64,000 nt of DNA from Paraspadella gotoi (taxonomy: Eukaryota; Chaetognatha), in NCBI GenBank assembly GCA_051294375.1, contig CM119270.1, positions 15,870,081-15,934,080 of the forward strand, in the 5' to 3' direction. Of the stretch, positions 32,725-44,694 are shown in pieces. Below the pieces are notes generated by a model. The model ran no database searches and had not been told where the DNA came from. It was given only the letters and a program-made list of their open reading frames with translations. Position numbers and translations under genes: made by a program. How positions within the stretch are numbered: position 1 is the stretch's first letter; each line of letters begins with the position of its first letter.

Positions 32725-33621
32725 GGCGACCGGGGGTTGGGAAGAGCAGAGGCGGAAGGGGTGGCGTAGATGGGGGGGGGGTAGGGGGGGCGTGTTGTTT
32801 GGGGTTTGCGAGGCCCGAAGATTATCGAATTCGATTTCCCGCCTCAATTTCCGGCGTCGATAATTTTCGTCAATAATTTTCTCGGTCGATTTCCGGCGTC
32901 AATAATCGGCGTTGATTTCCGGCATGGATTCTCAGCCTGATCGCGGGCGTGTGTCAATTTTGGTCAAAATTTTTTTACAGTTTTCGTCAATTTCTAGCAT
33001 AAAATTCGAGCCCAGTTTAAAGGAGCCTATTTCCGGCGTTTATATCCCGTACGAAATTTCATCCCCAAAATAACGGAGTCGATTTCCCAGAAATCGGGCG
33101 AAATAGATTTTTGGACCGCGGATTTAGGATTTAGGATTCGTCACCGGAGAAGAAAAAGAAGACAATTTTGTCCCACGTTTTTTCTTTTTCAGATTTCACG
33201 AATGAGAAAAGATTTATTTTACTCGTTATTTTCCTACTTTTTGTTTATTTCGGTTGTTTTTTTCCTTCTGTTTTGTTTTAAAATTAAATCTGTGATAGTA
33301 AAATTAAGCGAGAAATTATTTAATCGTCCACCACCAAAATAAGGGCCGTCGTGTGTGGATAGTTGAAAAAAATACAGAGCACAAAAACAGAAAGTTGTTC
33401 ATCGTAACGAAAGTGTTAATTGACATTTAATCTTCTTTTTTTTTTCACCGAATATAAGAGATATAGAAATGAGGACAGATTTTTTAAAATTTTTTTATGA
33501 AGACTTAATGTTTTTGTCTATATCTTTACTTTTTGGTTGATCTTCTTTTAATTCTTTTTCATATATTTACAAAATTTCTTATTTTTAACACTGGTTTTTC
33601 AACTCGTTTTATTACTATCCG

Positions 33622-33627
<6 letters not shown>

Positions 33628-33681
<54 letters not shown>
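33628..33681. repeat. (CT)n microsatellite
   Basis: Pure CT run; the duplicate at about 45645-45722 is longer and interrupted. Confidence 0.93.
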
Positions 33682-33684
<3 letters not shown>

Positions 33685-34140
33685 CTTTGAGTCGTCGTTA
33701 TCAGGTTTTTTCTGTCGGCTTTCTGATCCTCTTAAGTCTTAAGTCTCAGTTTATTCTTTTGAGTTGAATCTCAATTCTCAAACAACAACAGTGAGAGGAA
33801 AAAATAGATGAGTTGGACAAAGGAGACGAGGGAGTTGGACAAAGAAAAGAAGATAGTAGGACAGACTAAAATAAAGTTGGTCAAAGGCAAGGAGATAGTC
33901 TGACAAAGGAAAGGAGAGATTTGGACAATCACAATGGTAAAGTAGAATAAACTAACAAAATATAAGAAAAGTTGGACAAAGTTAAGGTCAGAATTGGACA
34001 AAGTCAAGAAAAATGTGAGAACAAAAAGAAGACAGCAGGACAAAGACGATGAGAGAGTTGGACAAAGGAAAAGAGTTCGGTGAAAAAAAATATGTTGGAC
34101 AATAATTGCGAAAGGTGTTTTTGAGGAAGATCATTTAGGC

Positions 34141-34143
<3 letters not shown>

Positions 34144-34191
<48 letters not shown>
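34144..34191. repeat. (CT)n microsatellite before a possible splice site
   Basis: Pure CT run followed by TTATTTTTTTCTTCCCCGTTTTCAG on +, which has the form of a very good polypyrimidine tract and acceptor. Confidence 0.9.
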
Positions 34192-34195
<4 letters not shown>

Positions 34196-34218
34196 TATTT
34201 TTTTCTTCCCCGTTTTCA

Positions 34219-34280
34219 GTGAGAAAGGCTCACGTGACCAGCCGCTGCGGCGGTAGGCGGCGACGTTGCGGCGGCGGCCA
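34219..34280. other. GC-rich possible microexon
   Basis: A GC-rich island of about 60 bases stands in AT- and purine-rich DNA. On + it follows the acceptor CCCCGTTTTCAG and could encode EKGSRDQPLRR before GCGGCG|GTAGGC. On - it follows TTTTTTTTTCAG and could run 47 bases to GGTCAC|GTGAGC. It is kept in the duplicate at about 46277-46340. I cannot tell which strand, if either, is coding. Confidence 0.25.
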
Positions 34281-34929
34281 CTGAAAAAAAAAACCTCAGT
34301 CACGAAAGAATAAGAGGCTTTTTTTGGAAAGTAGAAAGAAACGAGAGAAGATGAAAAAGGAAATAAGTAAAGAGAGGTAGAGACAGGTTGAAAGAGATAG
34401 GGAGAAAGTTAAAGGAAAGGAGTGAAGAGTAGAAATTTAAAGAAAGGTGATAGGAAAGGTAAAAACATAGAGGCAGGTTGGAAGAAATAGGGAGAAAGTT
34501 AAAGAAAAAGAAGAGTAGAAATTTAAAGAAAGGTTATAGGAAAGGTTAAATCATAAAGAGAGAGAGGTTGTCAGAACTCAGAAAGGAAAAATAATGAGTC
34601 TCCAGTAAACACGGAAAGACTCGGAGGTATAGAGAGCAACAAGTGATTTGAAGGGAATATTTAAACTAATAAATTATAAAAATAAAGTATTAGTAAAAAA
34701 GTTAGTAAGTTAGTAAATAAAAAGTAAAGAAAAGACCCCCAAAAAAAGTTACGAAGCCGAATGAGACTCGGAGAGAGAAAACGGGAGGGGGGAAAAAGTT
34801 CTAAGAAAAAAGTTACTTTGGCAACGAAAAGAGTCCGTAAATCACGAGGGGAAATTCAATACAGAAAAAAGACAAAAAAAAGAAAATCGGAAAATGAGAA
34901 AGAGGAGGAGTTTAAATCTTGAAGCCAGA

Positions 34930-35540
34930 AAAAACCAGAAAATTGAAGTTGTCAGAAGAATCTGCTAGACAAAAGAAAGATAAAACGACGTAAAAAACTG
35001 GGAAATTGAAGTTGTCAGAAGAATTTACTAGACAAAAGAAGATAAAACGACGTAAAAAACTGGGAAATTGAAGTGTCAGAAGAATTTACTAGACAAAGAA
35101 GATAAAAACGACGTAAAAAAACTGGAAAATTGAAGTTGTCAAAGAATTACTAGACAAGAAAAAACAACAAAAAAATTGGAATTAAGTGTCATTTACTAAA
35201 AAAGACGACGTAAAAAACTGGAAAATTGAAGTTGTCAGAAGAATTCTAACAAGAAGAAAACGTAAACGAAAGGTTCAAGTATGAAAAAAGATAAAACGAC
35301 GTAAAAAAACTTGGGATTGAAGTTTGTCAGAAGAATTCTAGACAAGAATAAGACGAAAATGGAATGATTCAGAAATCAGACAAGAGATAAAAATAACTGG
35401 GAAATTGAAGTTGTCAGAAGAATTGAAGAGTACGAAGTAATGATTGAAGTGCAGATTTATAGAAACAATAACGAGTAAAAACGAAGTTGCAGAGATTCGA
35501 AAAAAGATAAAAGATAAAAACTGGGAAATTGTCATTCGAG
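34930..35540. repeat. 62-bp minisatellite
   Basis: Repeats of a unit of about 62 bases reading ACGACGTAAAAAACTGGG, AAATTGAAGTTGTCAGAAG, AATTTACTAGACAAAAG and AAGATAAA, roughly eight to nine times with deletions. The duplicate array is at about 46985-47500, and a fragment follows the gap at 41358. Short Arg/Lys or Phe/Leu frames come from the repeat. Confidence 0.85.
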
Positions 35541-36084
35541 AAATCGTTTTTAATCGTGAAGCTAAGGTTCGCTAGTAATAACAAAGATTTCGTTTTTCAA
35601 AATTGTTTTGTTTGTCACCTATATTTCTTTTTTTTTTTAAGTAAAAGGAGACTGTTTTTTAGAAGACTTTTACTTCAAACTTTGAAAAGACCGCGATAAC
35701 AACGGCGACAACGTCACCAGGATTCAAGATTTAACTTTTCAAGCTAAAAAAAAATAAAAATAAAAAATAATAATAAAAAACTAAAAAAAATTAAAATCCA
35801 AAACGAGGAAGGAAATTCTTTTAAAAAAAAACGTGTGGCTGCAAGTGAAGACGAAGAAATAAAAGGAAATTGACTTAAAGTAAATTAATAATAAAAAAAA
35901 AAAACTTTCCAACTTAATTTTATTTGTTATTTTTGTCCGAGGCGAATGATCAAAGTTAATTCGAGTTGATCCTCCCAATTTGCGCGGATTCAAATGTCAA
36001 TAAAGCGACGAGTGTCTTTTGTTATTTTCTCTCAGCTGCCTTTGTTTGTTGTTGTTCTTCTTTTTCAATTGCGAGTCACGAAAA

Positions 36085-36150
36085 TTCAGGGAGTTACTGA
36101 GAGATGGCGCTCTCTTGGATCTGGAGTTCGAATCCTCCCTACATGTTAAA
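36085..36150 (+). repeat. Block repeated in three copies, tRNA B-box-like
   Basis: The stretch with GAGAGATGGCGCTCTC and GGAGTTCGAATCCTCC recurs with almost no change at about 41945-42005 and 48270-48330. GAGAG...CTCTC forms a small hairpin, and GAGTTCGAATCC resembles an RNA polymerase III B box. No full tRNA cloverleaf can be drawn, so a tRNA-derived SINE fragment or a short conserved element are the options. Confidence 0.5.
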
Positions 36151-37684
36151 CGTTTATTTTTTTTTTCTTATCTACTCAGTCAATGATTTATTTATTAATT
36201 ATTTATTGTTGATTTGTATCTTTGAAAGGGTTTACGAAAAAAAGAGAAAGTTAAATTAAAAAGTAAAACTGAAAAAAGAAAAAAAAAACGAATAATTTTT
36301 CGCGGTTTTCGTCTTTCTCCTCTAAAAAGTGTAAAACAAAGGCGGAAAAATTCGACTGAATGTGAATTTCGCCCCAAAACAGGTCGGTTCGTCGTCGTCC
36401 GTCGTCGTGCGTCGTCGTCCGTCGATGTCGATGCAGTCAAGAACCCGGTGATCCGGAGGGAACAGTTTGCGTTGAGTGCAATCAACAAAAAAATTCGTTC
36501 GAACAGCCTGATGCCGATGACAGTTACGCTCCTTTGACAGATTTCTCGCCTTCAACTCGTTTTATGAGTTTATTCTTCCGATTTTTCGCGGTTTTTTTTG
36601 GGGGGACATAAAATGCGGCAAAAAGTGACAGTTAGGAGTTTGTAAGTTTGTGTTAGTCAAGTTAATTAACTTGGTTTTTTTGATTCTCAAAACAAAAAGC
36701 CAGTGGGCATAAATTTCAAAATAAACATTAAAGAAAGCCTTTCAAAAATCATTTTTTTTTGTAGCCAAAACGCGAGAAATTTAACGATCCAATCTGCCTC
36801 GGCTTTTTGTGCCTTGGAGTCGAGACTTTCAAGCGTCGAGGACACGAAGTTCTCGAAGACTTTTTTTCGACTGTTGATCTTTCGTCGTTGTCATCCTAAT
36901 CGTCGTTGTCATCGATTAATCGTCGTTGTCATCCTATCGCCGTCGTTATACTCGTATTCTTCGTCGTCTTTCGTCGCCTTGCGTTCGTATTTTTTTTTTT
37001 TTTTATTTTTTTTTTGTTAAAATGCTGAAGCTGAATCGAGATTTTGATCGGAATTCAGTTCCATTCCAGTCACGTCGTTCGTCTATCGTCGTCGTTGTCC
37101 GTTGTCGTTTGTTCACTTTGCAGACGTCATCGCTGTCTGCCCGCCTTTGTCATATATCTATCGCGAGGACTTTATCATCTTTTTTGTGAATACCTAGTGC
37201 GACACCAGCGGTCCGGCGCTACAAAATTGATTTGTCCTAGTCGAATTCAGTTTATGTCTTCATCTCAGCTAAGTTTATTATAGTATTGGCATTAAGTCTG
37301 AATTGCATGCATGTCTTCGAAAACTACATCTTTGTCATCTTTCGTCCGTCGTGTCGTGTCGTATCATCGTCTTCTTCTTTGTCATGCGCGTCGCCTTCAT
37401 ACTAATTCCTTTTGCCACTTTCTCATTGAATTTTTCTTATCCTTTTTTTTAGTCGGATCTGCTTATCAGAAGATCCCGACTCTATAACTACTTTTATAAA
37501 TCACTTTTCGGTCGCGACGGCTCGTCCGCCCCCTCAATATTGTCGGGCAGCACTCTTTATTCTATGTCAGAACATCGAAATTATGATAAATATGCAAAAA
37601 AATGATGTCCGTCCGCCGTCTGTCTGGTCCGTTGGCCGTCCGTCCGTCCGTCCCACCTTAAGGCAAAAAACACCAATAACTCGT

Positions 37685-38600
37685 GATTGATGGATGGATT
37701 TAAAATGAAATTTTTGTGTGTGGATAGGTAAGTGTGTGATTGAGCTGGAATATTAAGTTTTCGATGGAATCGTTCCGAGTGGAAAAGAGTTTAAATGGAA
37801 CAAAAAAATATATTGCACTATTTGAACACGCAATTGCTGCATGAGTGGATGGGCTGATTGACTGGAAAATTTTGTATGTGGTAGGAAAGTGGTGTGATTG
37901 AAAGGAAATCAAGTTTCGATGGAATAGTTTGAGTGGAAATGAGTTTAAAATTGGAAAAAAATAACAAAAAAACCTGTTTACTAATTGATTATGCTTCTTT
38001 TTCTTTTTATATTAAATTGTATCTGCAGGATGTATTATAAATCAAATAATTAATCAGTTAATTACTCAATTATAATAAATATCAATAATTAAATTAATTA
38101 GTCAATCAAATCGTCCCATCCGTCCATCTTAGCAAAAAGCTTCCAATAACTCGTTGGATTGGCTGGTTGATTGGAATTAAATTTTTTGTGTGGTGGGTAA
38201 GGAAAGTGTGTGATAAAGCTGGATATAAAATTCGATGGAATCGTGTGAGTGGAAATTAGTTTAAATGGAAAAAACATAAGTCGAATTTACCTAAAATCTT
38301 TTTTACTTATTTTAACCCAATAAATAACTCTATTAATCATATTTGGATGGTATAGAATTGAGTTGAAATTTTGTGTGGTGGGTAGGAAAACGTATGACGA
38401 AGCTTGATATAAGTTTCAGTGGAAACCGTACCAGTGGAAATGAGTTTAAATGAAAAAAATATGAGTCACTATTTTACTTGAATCTTTTTATTTATTTTAA
38501 ACGACCATGATAGATTGAGATGAAATTTGTGAGCCGGTAGGAAAGTGAGTGAAGAAGCTAGAGATATAAAGTTTTGGACGGATGCAAGTTGAAAAAATTA
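37685..38600. repeat. Five copies of a module of about 120 bp
   Basis: Each copy has a GATTGATGGAT-type start, AAATTTTGTGTGGTGGGTAG, AAAGTGTGTGAT, AAGCTGGATATAA, TTCGATGGAATCGT and GAGTGGAAATGAGTTTAAAT. Copies start near 37685, 37845, 38150, 38335 and 38505 with decreasing similarity. A reverse-complement copy lies at about 52487-52600. Confidence 0.75.
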
Positions 38601-39124
38601 TGCAAGTTGAAAAAATGATGCAAGATTAAAAAAAATCTTAAAAGGCATAAGGATCGTCGCTTATTGCATAAAAAGAGAGAGAGAGAGAGAAGAGAAGAGT
38701 GAGAGAGAGAGAGAGAGTGAGAGAGAAAGAGAGATGAGTGAGAGAGAGAGAGAGAGAGAAGAGACATAAAATAAAAAATCTTAAAAGACATCAAGATCGA
38801 GCCAGAGCCCACTATCATAGGAAAATTAATGAAAACGCGCAAAAAATAAAAACGATATGAAATCATGCGATAAACGAATTGTTGATAGTACTAGTAATTG
38901 ATTGAGTCAATAACTAAATTGATTGATGTAATAGTAATTTATTGATGTTAAATAGGAATTGATTATTGATTTCGATGATAAATCAATTATTGATACGATG
39001 ATAGTCATATCACTGCTGTGATGATAGTCATTCAGTGATGCGATTGATTGTCATTCATTGATGCGATGAATTGTCATTCCATTGATGCGATGATAGTCAG
39101 ATAAAACAAACAAATCGTGTATGA

Positions 39125-39775
39125 GTGAAAGAGAGAGAGGAGAGAGAGAGAGAGAGAGAGAAAGAAAGAGATTTAGAGAAAGAGAGAGAGAGAAAGAAAG
39201 AGAATAAATCCACGAAAATCTGCGATGAAAATATGGGATTTTGTATTGAATAAAAAGCGCGGAATTAATGGCAAAAATAAAAAGTTTTTAGAAAGGAAAG
39301 AAAATAATGCAGAAATTTTTCAAAAACAAAAACGATCAACGGCAAAAAGATCGGACAGATAGGGAACAGACAGCACACAGTAAGAGACAGAGGAGAGAGA
39401 GAAAAAGAGAGAGGAGAGAGACAGCCGCTGCAGAGAAAAAAGAAGAAGGAAAGAGCGATATATAATAATTAAAAGAGAGAGAGAGAGAGAAGCTCTACAG
39501 CCCTTTACTCGTTAAAGAATCAGCAGTTATCTTATGGCGCCGCAACGTAGCGTTGAGCTATTATCTACCCAAAGGACCGGGTTTCGCGCCTGTTCGCGCA
39601 TGCGTTTTTTACCATTAGTGAACACCAAGCATTATATCTAAAAAAATTTTTGTAAAAAAAAAAAAGAGAGAGAGAGAGAGAGGAGAGGAAAGAAGCTGGA
39701 CAGACGCTGCCATCGAGCCGGAACTCGTTTTAAGAAGAAGCAGTTGACGGAGAAAAAGAGAGAGAGAGAGAAGAG
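39125..39775. repeat. (GA)n tracts inside the insertion
   Basis: Several short GA microsatellites lie near 39125-39205, 39390-39422, 39472-39491, 39665-39690 and 39757-39777. Between them is GC-rich sequence with GGCGCCGCAACG near 39536, part of the segment found inverted near 61700. Confidence 0.8.
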
Positions 39776-40226
39776 ACATATAATTAAACGTTTTTGTTTT
39801 GTAAATAAAACATAAACAAAACCAATATTGATATGAAGACTGAAGAATTTTAAAGATCTTGATGATTTAGGAAAGCCAATAATATGAAAAATTCATCCCT
39901 ATGGATATCACACTTTCAGAAGACATGATTGCAAAAAAGCGAGACGCGAAAGCTAAACCGAAAAAAAATGCTAGACCAGGACGGCTTTGCCGCCTGGCTC
40001 GATAATAGAGATATTTGTTTGTTTTGATAAATGTAACAAAACATTTAATAACTGTCCTGACCAATTGTTAAGGACATCGATGGATGACAAGCTGAATATA
40101 GAATTATAATTATTAATAATTAAATAATTAATTAATCTATTAATTAATTAATTAATCTATTATTAATTAATCAATTAATTAATTATTATCGTAAGGCAGA
40201 TCCGACATTGTTTGCGCTCAAACTTG

Positions 40227-41332
40227 TTTTTGCCTTTTTCTTTATTTCCTCTTTCACGACGTTGACATATGCGGTCAAGGAACGCTCATTTTTTTCCCCA
40301 AAATCCATTTATGAATTGATAAATTTAACTTATGTTTTTCTCCCTCGTCGCCTTGTAATGGTGGTTCGTCGTCGTCGTTCGTCGTCGTTGTGTCGTCGTC
40401 TTAACCGTTGTTGCGTTGCTCGTTTTGTCCGCGCGACGTGAACGTCACACGACAACGCATTGCACGACATCGCTTTCTCTGTGCTTTCTCTTGTGACCAT
40501 TTATTCACGCTTAGGATTCCTGCTTTTCGTTTCCTACAGATCATTAAAATAAATGACAGGACCAAAAAAAGAAGAGTATTTAATGTTGTTGCAGGTTACG
40601 TCCTTCTCTTGTGATGTGGGAACTACGATAGAGTGCGGTTGTCGTCGCTATCGGTCGTCCTGTCGGTCTTATGATGTCGTTTTCTGGCTCTGTCGTGGCT
40701 CATATGGTACGAAGTTACTATGTTGTCGTTTTTTTAAAGTTTCGCTCTTTTGTCGCGAGTGTGACGTGTGGGTCATCTTCTTCGTCGTCGTCGTCGTCGT
40801 CGGTCGTCGTCGTCGTTGCTGCAGGCGACATCATCGTCTTCCTACCCGTCTTCTCCCCCCCTCTCCTCTGATTTAATCCTAGATCATATTCTTTTTGCAT
40901 TTTTCGCGCCATCGCAAATATCGATAACATATATCAAAAAAAACGATTTCCGCCCCCGCAGTTTGCCACGTGCGTCGAGCCCCTTCCAACGCCCTATTTC
41001 GTATCTGACGATTCGTCGAGTCGTCGTCGACTGTACGGGCGTCAATTACACTGTCCGTCGAGCGCGGGGACGCGTTGACGTCATACGCTTCATTGTTTTT
41101 CCGCCGCGCGCTATGTGTATCGCTCCTTTCTCACCTAGCAGATCTCGTCTCTTTCGCCTTCTTTAGCGAGCCATAGAGAGGTGCGATCGTCTTGGCTCAA
41201 AAGATTTTCCTTATTATATATATAATATTTCTTTCCTTTTATGTAGCCAAGTACATGTTATATTAGGCTGACCGTTGCCGCTTAAGGTTCTCTCCATCCT
41301 TTGCTTGTCTTTAAGAATCGGATGCAAATCGT
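40227..41332. repeat. Duplication B, copy 1 (continuation)
   Basis: Resumes the match to copy 2 at TTATTTCCTCTTTCACGACG (about 49684 onward) and runs to the gap at 41333. It contains (GTC)n tracts and a GC-rich segment. No exon was recognised. Confidence 0.8.
40905..41170. promoter_or_regulatory. CpG-rich promoter-like segment
   Basis: A CpG-rich stretch with an E-box CACGTG (40967-40972) and a perfect CRE, TGACGTCA (41076-41083). Both sites are kept in the duplicate (50321-50326 and 50417-50424) despite many indels around them. The direction and the target gene are unknown; no first exon is evident next to it. Confidence 0.35.
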
Positions 41333-41357
41333 NNNNNNNNNNNNNNNNNNNNNNNNN
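41333..41357. other. Assembly gap (25 N)
   Basis: Exactly 25 N. After it the sequence jumps back to material equivalent to about 35280. Confidence 0.98.
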
Positions 41358-42575
41358 ACAAAAGAAGATAAAACGACGTAAAAAAACTGGGAAATTGTAT
41401 TCGAGAAATCGTTTTTAATCGTGAAGCTAGGTTCGCTAGGTAATAAAAAATATTTCGTTTTCAAATTTGTTTGTTTGTCACTATATTTCTTTTTTTTTTA
41501 AGAAAGGAGACTGTTTTTTAGAAGACTTTTACTTCAAACTTTGAAAAGACCGCGATAACAACGGCGACAACGTCACCAGGATTCAAGATTTAACTTTTCA
41601 AGCTAAAAAAAAATACCAAAAATAAAAATAAATAAAAAACTAAAAAAATTAAAATCCAAAACAGGAGGAAAATTCTTTTAAAAAAAACGTGTGCTCAAGT
41701 GAAGACGAAGAAATAAAAGGAAATTGACTTAAAGTAAATAATAGAATAAAAAAAAAAAAACTTTCCCAATTAATTTTATTTGTTATTTTTGTCCGAGGCG
41801 AATGATCAAAGTTAATTCGAGTTGATCCTCCCAATTTCGCGGATCAAATGTCAATAAAGCGACGAGTGTCTTTTGTTATTTTCTCAGCTGCCTTTGTTTG
41901 TTGTTGTTCTTCTTTTTCAATTGCGAGTCACGAAAATTCAGGGAGTTACTGAGAGATGGCGCTCTCTTGGATCTGGAGTTCGAATCCTCCCTACATGTTA
42001 AACGTTTATTTTTTTTTCTTATCTACTCAGTCAATGATTTATTTATTAATTATTTATTGTTGATTTGTATCTTTGAAAGGGTTTACGACAAAAGAGAAAG
42101 TTAAATTAAAAGTAAAACTGAAAAAGAAAAAAAAAAACGAATAATTTTTCGCGGTTTTCGTTCTTCTNNNNNNNNNNNNNNNNNNNNNNNNNNNNNNNNN
42201 NNNNNNNNNNNNNNNNNNNNNNNNNNNNNNNNNNNNNNNNNNNNNNNNNNNNNNNNNNNNNNNNNNNNNNNNNNNNNNNNNNNNNNNNNNNNNNNNNNNN
42301 NNNNNNNNNNNNNNNNNNNNNNNNNNNNNNNNNNNNNNNNNNNNNNNNNNNNNNNNNNNNNNNNNNNNNNNNNNNNNNNNNNNNNNNNNNNNNNNNNGGG
42401 GGGACATAAAATGCCGGCAAAAAAGTGACAGTTAGGAGTTTGTAGTTTGTGTTAGTCAAGTTAATTAACTTGTTTTTTTGAATTCTCAATAAAAAAAAGC
42501 CAGTGCATAAATTTCAAAATAAACATTAAAGAAAGCCTTTTCAAAAACTCATTTTTTTTAGCCAAACGCAAGTGA
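41358..42575. repeat. Duplication B, third partial copy
   Basis: Matches 35280-36770: the end of the 62-bp array, the GATGGCGCTCTCTTGG block and GCCAGTGCATAAATTTC. It then breaks at TTAGCCAAACGC straight into sequence equivalent to about 30700. A 230-N gap interrupts it. Confidence 0.85.
42168..42397. other. Assembly gap (230 N)
   Basis: A sized gap of 230 N; the equivalent stretch in copy 1 (about 36318-36598) holds (GTC)n sequence. Open frames drawn across it are meaningless. Confidence 0.98.
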
Positions 42576-43363
42576 GTAGGATAGAGAAAAGATAATAATC
42601 AGGGTGAGAATAGGAAGGAAAAGAGAGTGAGGGGAAGAAAGGAGAAAGGGAAGGAGGAACATAGGGAAAAAAAAAAGAGAAGAAAACAGGATGGGAGAAA
42701 GGGAAAACGAGGAAGAGAAGAAAAGGTAAAATAAAGAAAAACAAAGGAAAAAAAAACAATTTGAAAAGCAAACGGGATATAAAATTTATTTAGAAGTAAG
42801 TCCAGAAAAGGTAGGGAATTGAGGAAGGTTGCAAAGAAGAAAAAAGAGAAAAAAAGGAACAGAAACAGAAAAAAAAAAGAAAGGTTAAAGAGATTATTAA
42901 AGTGGCAGAAAAGGGTAAATGAGAGAAGGTAAGCGAGAAAAGAAGGGTAAGGGAATGGCCGTTTGGGGCGAGGAGGGAGAAAGCAGGATATAAGGAAAAG
43001 AGACGGTTATTGTTCCACATTTTTTGCAATCTACCTCGTTCTCCTTCTTTTTATATTCCCTTTTTTTTTTTATATTCGCTGTCTAAACAGAAATCTCATC
43101 GCCAAAGACCATAGCCAAACAGCCAATCGCCAACTCGTTCACCCAACAGCAATTACACATTATCAACATTGCCTCCGTCACCTCCATCTCCTTTCTTTCT
43201 TTTCTTTTCTTTTTGTTCGTCAACTTTTCTGCTTCTTTTTTCATTCACTCTTACTTCTTTTTCTTCTCCTCAATGTTTCCATTTCTCCTTTCCACACGCG
43301 AAAATATCGGATGCGTCTCCCGCTCTACTCTCTCTCTCTCTCTCGTTCCGTCTCTCTCGTCCA

Positions 43364-43407
<44 letters not shown>

Positions 43408-44558
43408 ACTCCCCTCCCAAAAATTAGAATGAGAAAGAGTGTTTTTAGCGAAAGCGCCGTAAACCAAGTTACATTTGTCGTTTTTTCTTCTCATCGTACA
43501 AGAAACTACTACGCGTAAAAAAAACCACTCTGGTTGTCATGTCCGTCTATCTGTCTACTGGCCTTCCACATTTCCGCCTCACTCGACCACCGATTCTCCC
43601 CTCTTTCTATCAATCTCCCGATTTACGCCGAAAACGCTTCTTTCCCCTTTTTCTGTGATTTCTTCCGTCAATCTATTTCCTTTTCTCGGCCTTTTTCCTT
43701 TCTTACTTACTTATGCCACACTTGTTCTATTTTATTTTTTCATTTCTCTTCTGCTCTTCTTCTTTTCGCGGTTTTTTTATTTCGTCTTCTTCCTCTACCC
43801 TTTCCCCTTACGTTTTCGGAGGCTCTGTCACCCCCAGAAATACTATCGTCAAGGCGTCCATAGGTTAAATTTACTGCTGGATTTTTATGTAAGTTCCTCG
43901 AGCGTCTTTCTCTCTCATCAACTTTTTCTTTTTTTTCTTTTTTCGTTTCGCTCTCCTCTGATCGCTTCTTCCTCCCTCCTCTCTTTCGCCCCCCAAGTTC
44001 TTCAGTATTCTGTGTCGCGACACGGCCGCGCTTGCCGCTGCTTGCCTCCTGTTGAGAATCAAACCGCCAAGAAAAACCTAAATATATTTGCTGACTTCAA
44101 GTGATTTTTTTTTTCTTCCGTTAATCGGATTGTATTCATTCGTCGAAGTGAAAAGTTCAAAAGGAGCGTAAGGAAGCTGTGAGAACGGACGAAGTTGTAG
44201 GGTGTTCAAAAGATTGAGTTAATACGCGTCACCCTTCGAACCGTGAAGCGGTGATAAGGTTCCAGCAAAGGTGAAAATGTCCTTTAAAGTCTGCTTCCAG
44301 GTTGAAAATAGTTGACCGAGAGAGGAAGCGTTTAACACCGCTTCACAGTTTGAGTGCCTTTCTCGGGGTAGTATTTGCTGGGCGTGCGGCGGGCAGACTA
44401 AATTTCATCGCTGTGATCGTATTTTTTAACACTTTGATGCTTAACTTTACGTTACTATCCTTCAATCTCCTTTAGCGGCCCTCCCATCTTCCCACGCTCT
44501 CCTCCCTTGTTCTACCTCCTTTCCACTTCCTTCCCTGCCTCTCTCCTCCCCGTCTAAC

Positions 44559-44694
44559 CTGAAAAGTAATAAGAAATACACCTCCCCTGCGAGAAGAAGA
44601 GAGAACGACCGAGCGCCAAAAAGTTGGTCGAGGAAGTAAGAGAGCGCGAAAGAGACGCCGACGACGACGACGAAGGCCAGCGCCTCCGTCTCCT
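44559..44694 (-). pseudogene. Membrane-anchor exon, copy 2 (start lost)
   Basis: Duplicate of 32594-32724. The donor CTTTTCAG|GTTAGA is still present. The ATG is replaced (CCATGG has become CCTGGG) and indels shift the hydrophobic frame, though AFVVVVGV and LSYFLDQ-like stretches remain. Confidence 0.55.

Larger units (their letters stand above)
37451..40226. mobile_element. 2.8-kb insertion bounded by inverted GTCGGATCTGC
   Basis: The left end has GTCGGATCTGC at 37452-37462 and the right end its exact reverse complement GCAGATCCGAC at 40196-40206, followed by ATTGTTTGCGCTCAAACTTG. Duplication B copy 2 passes straight through the corresponding point (near 49684) without this segment, giving an apparent empty site. 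Inside are five related modules of about 120 bases, GA tracts, a run of ATTGATGCGATG units (about 38990-39110) and a GC-rich hairpin (CCAGGACGGC...GCCGCCTGG near 39976-39996). No transposase frame is readable, so it looks non-autonomous. Confidence 0.65.

Noticed and set aside
36100-36140. tRNA gene
   Set aside because: A B-box-like motif is present, but the T stem does not pair properly and no acceptor stem or A box can be placed.
39867-40064. Minus frame of 65 codons inside the 2.8-kb insertion
   Set aside because: Too short, no transposase motif, and the relative at 61080-61300 does not keep the frame.
42054-42489. Open frames spanning N
   Set aside because: They exist only because the 230-N gap contains no stop codons; the same holds for frames over the 25-N gaps.
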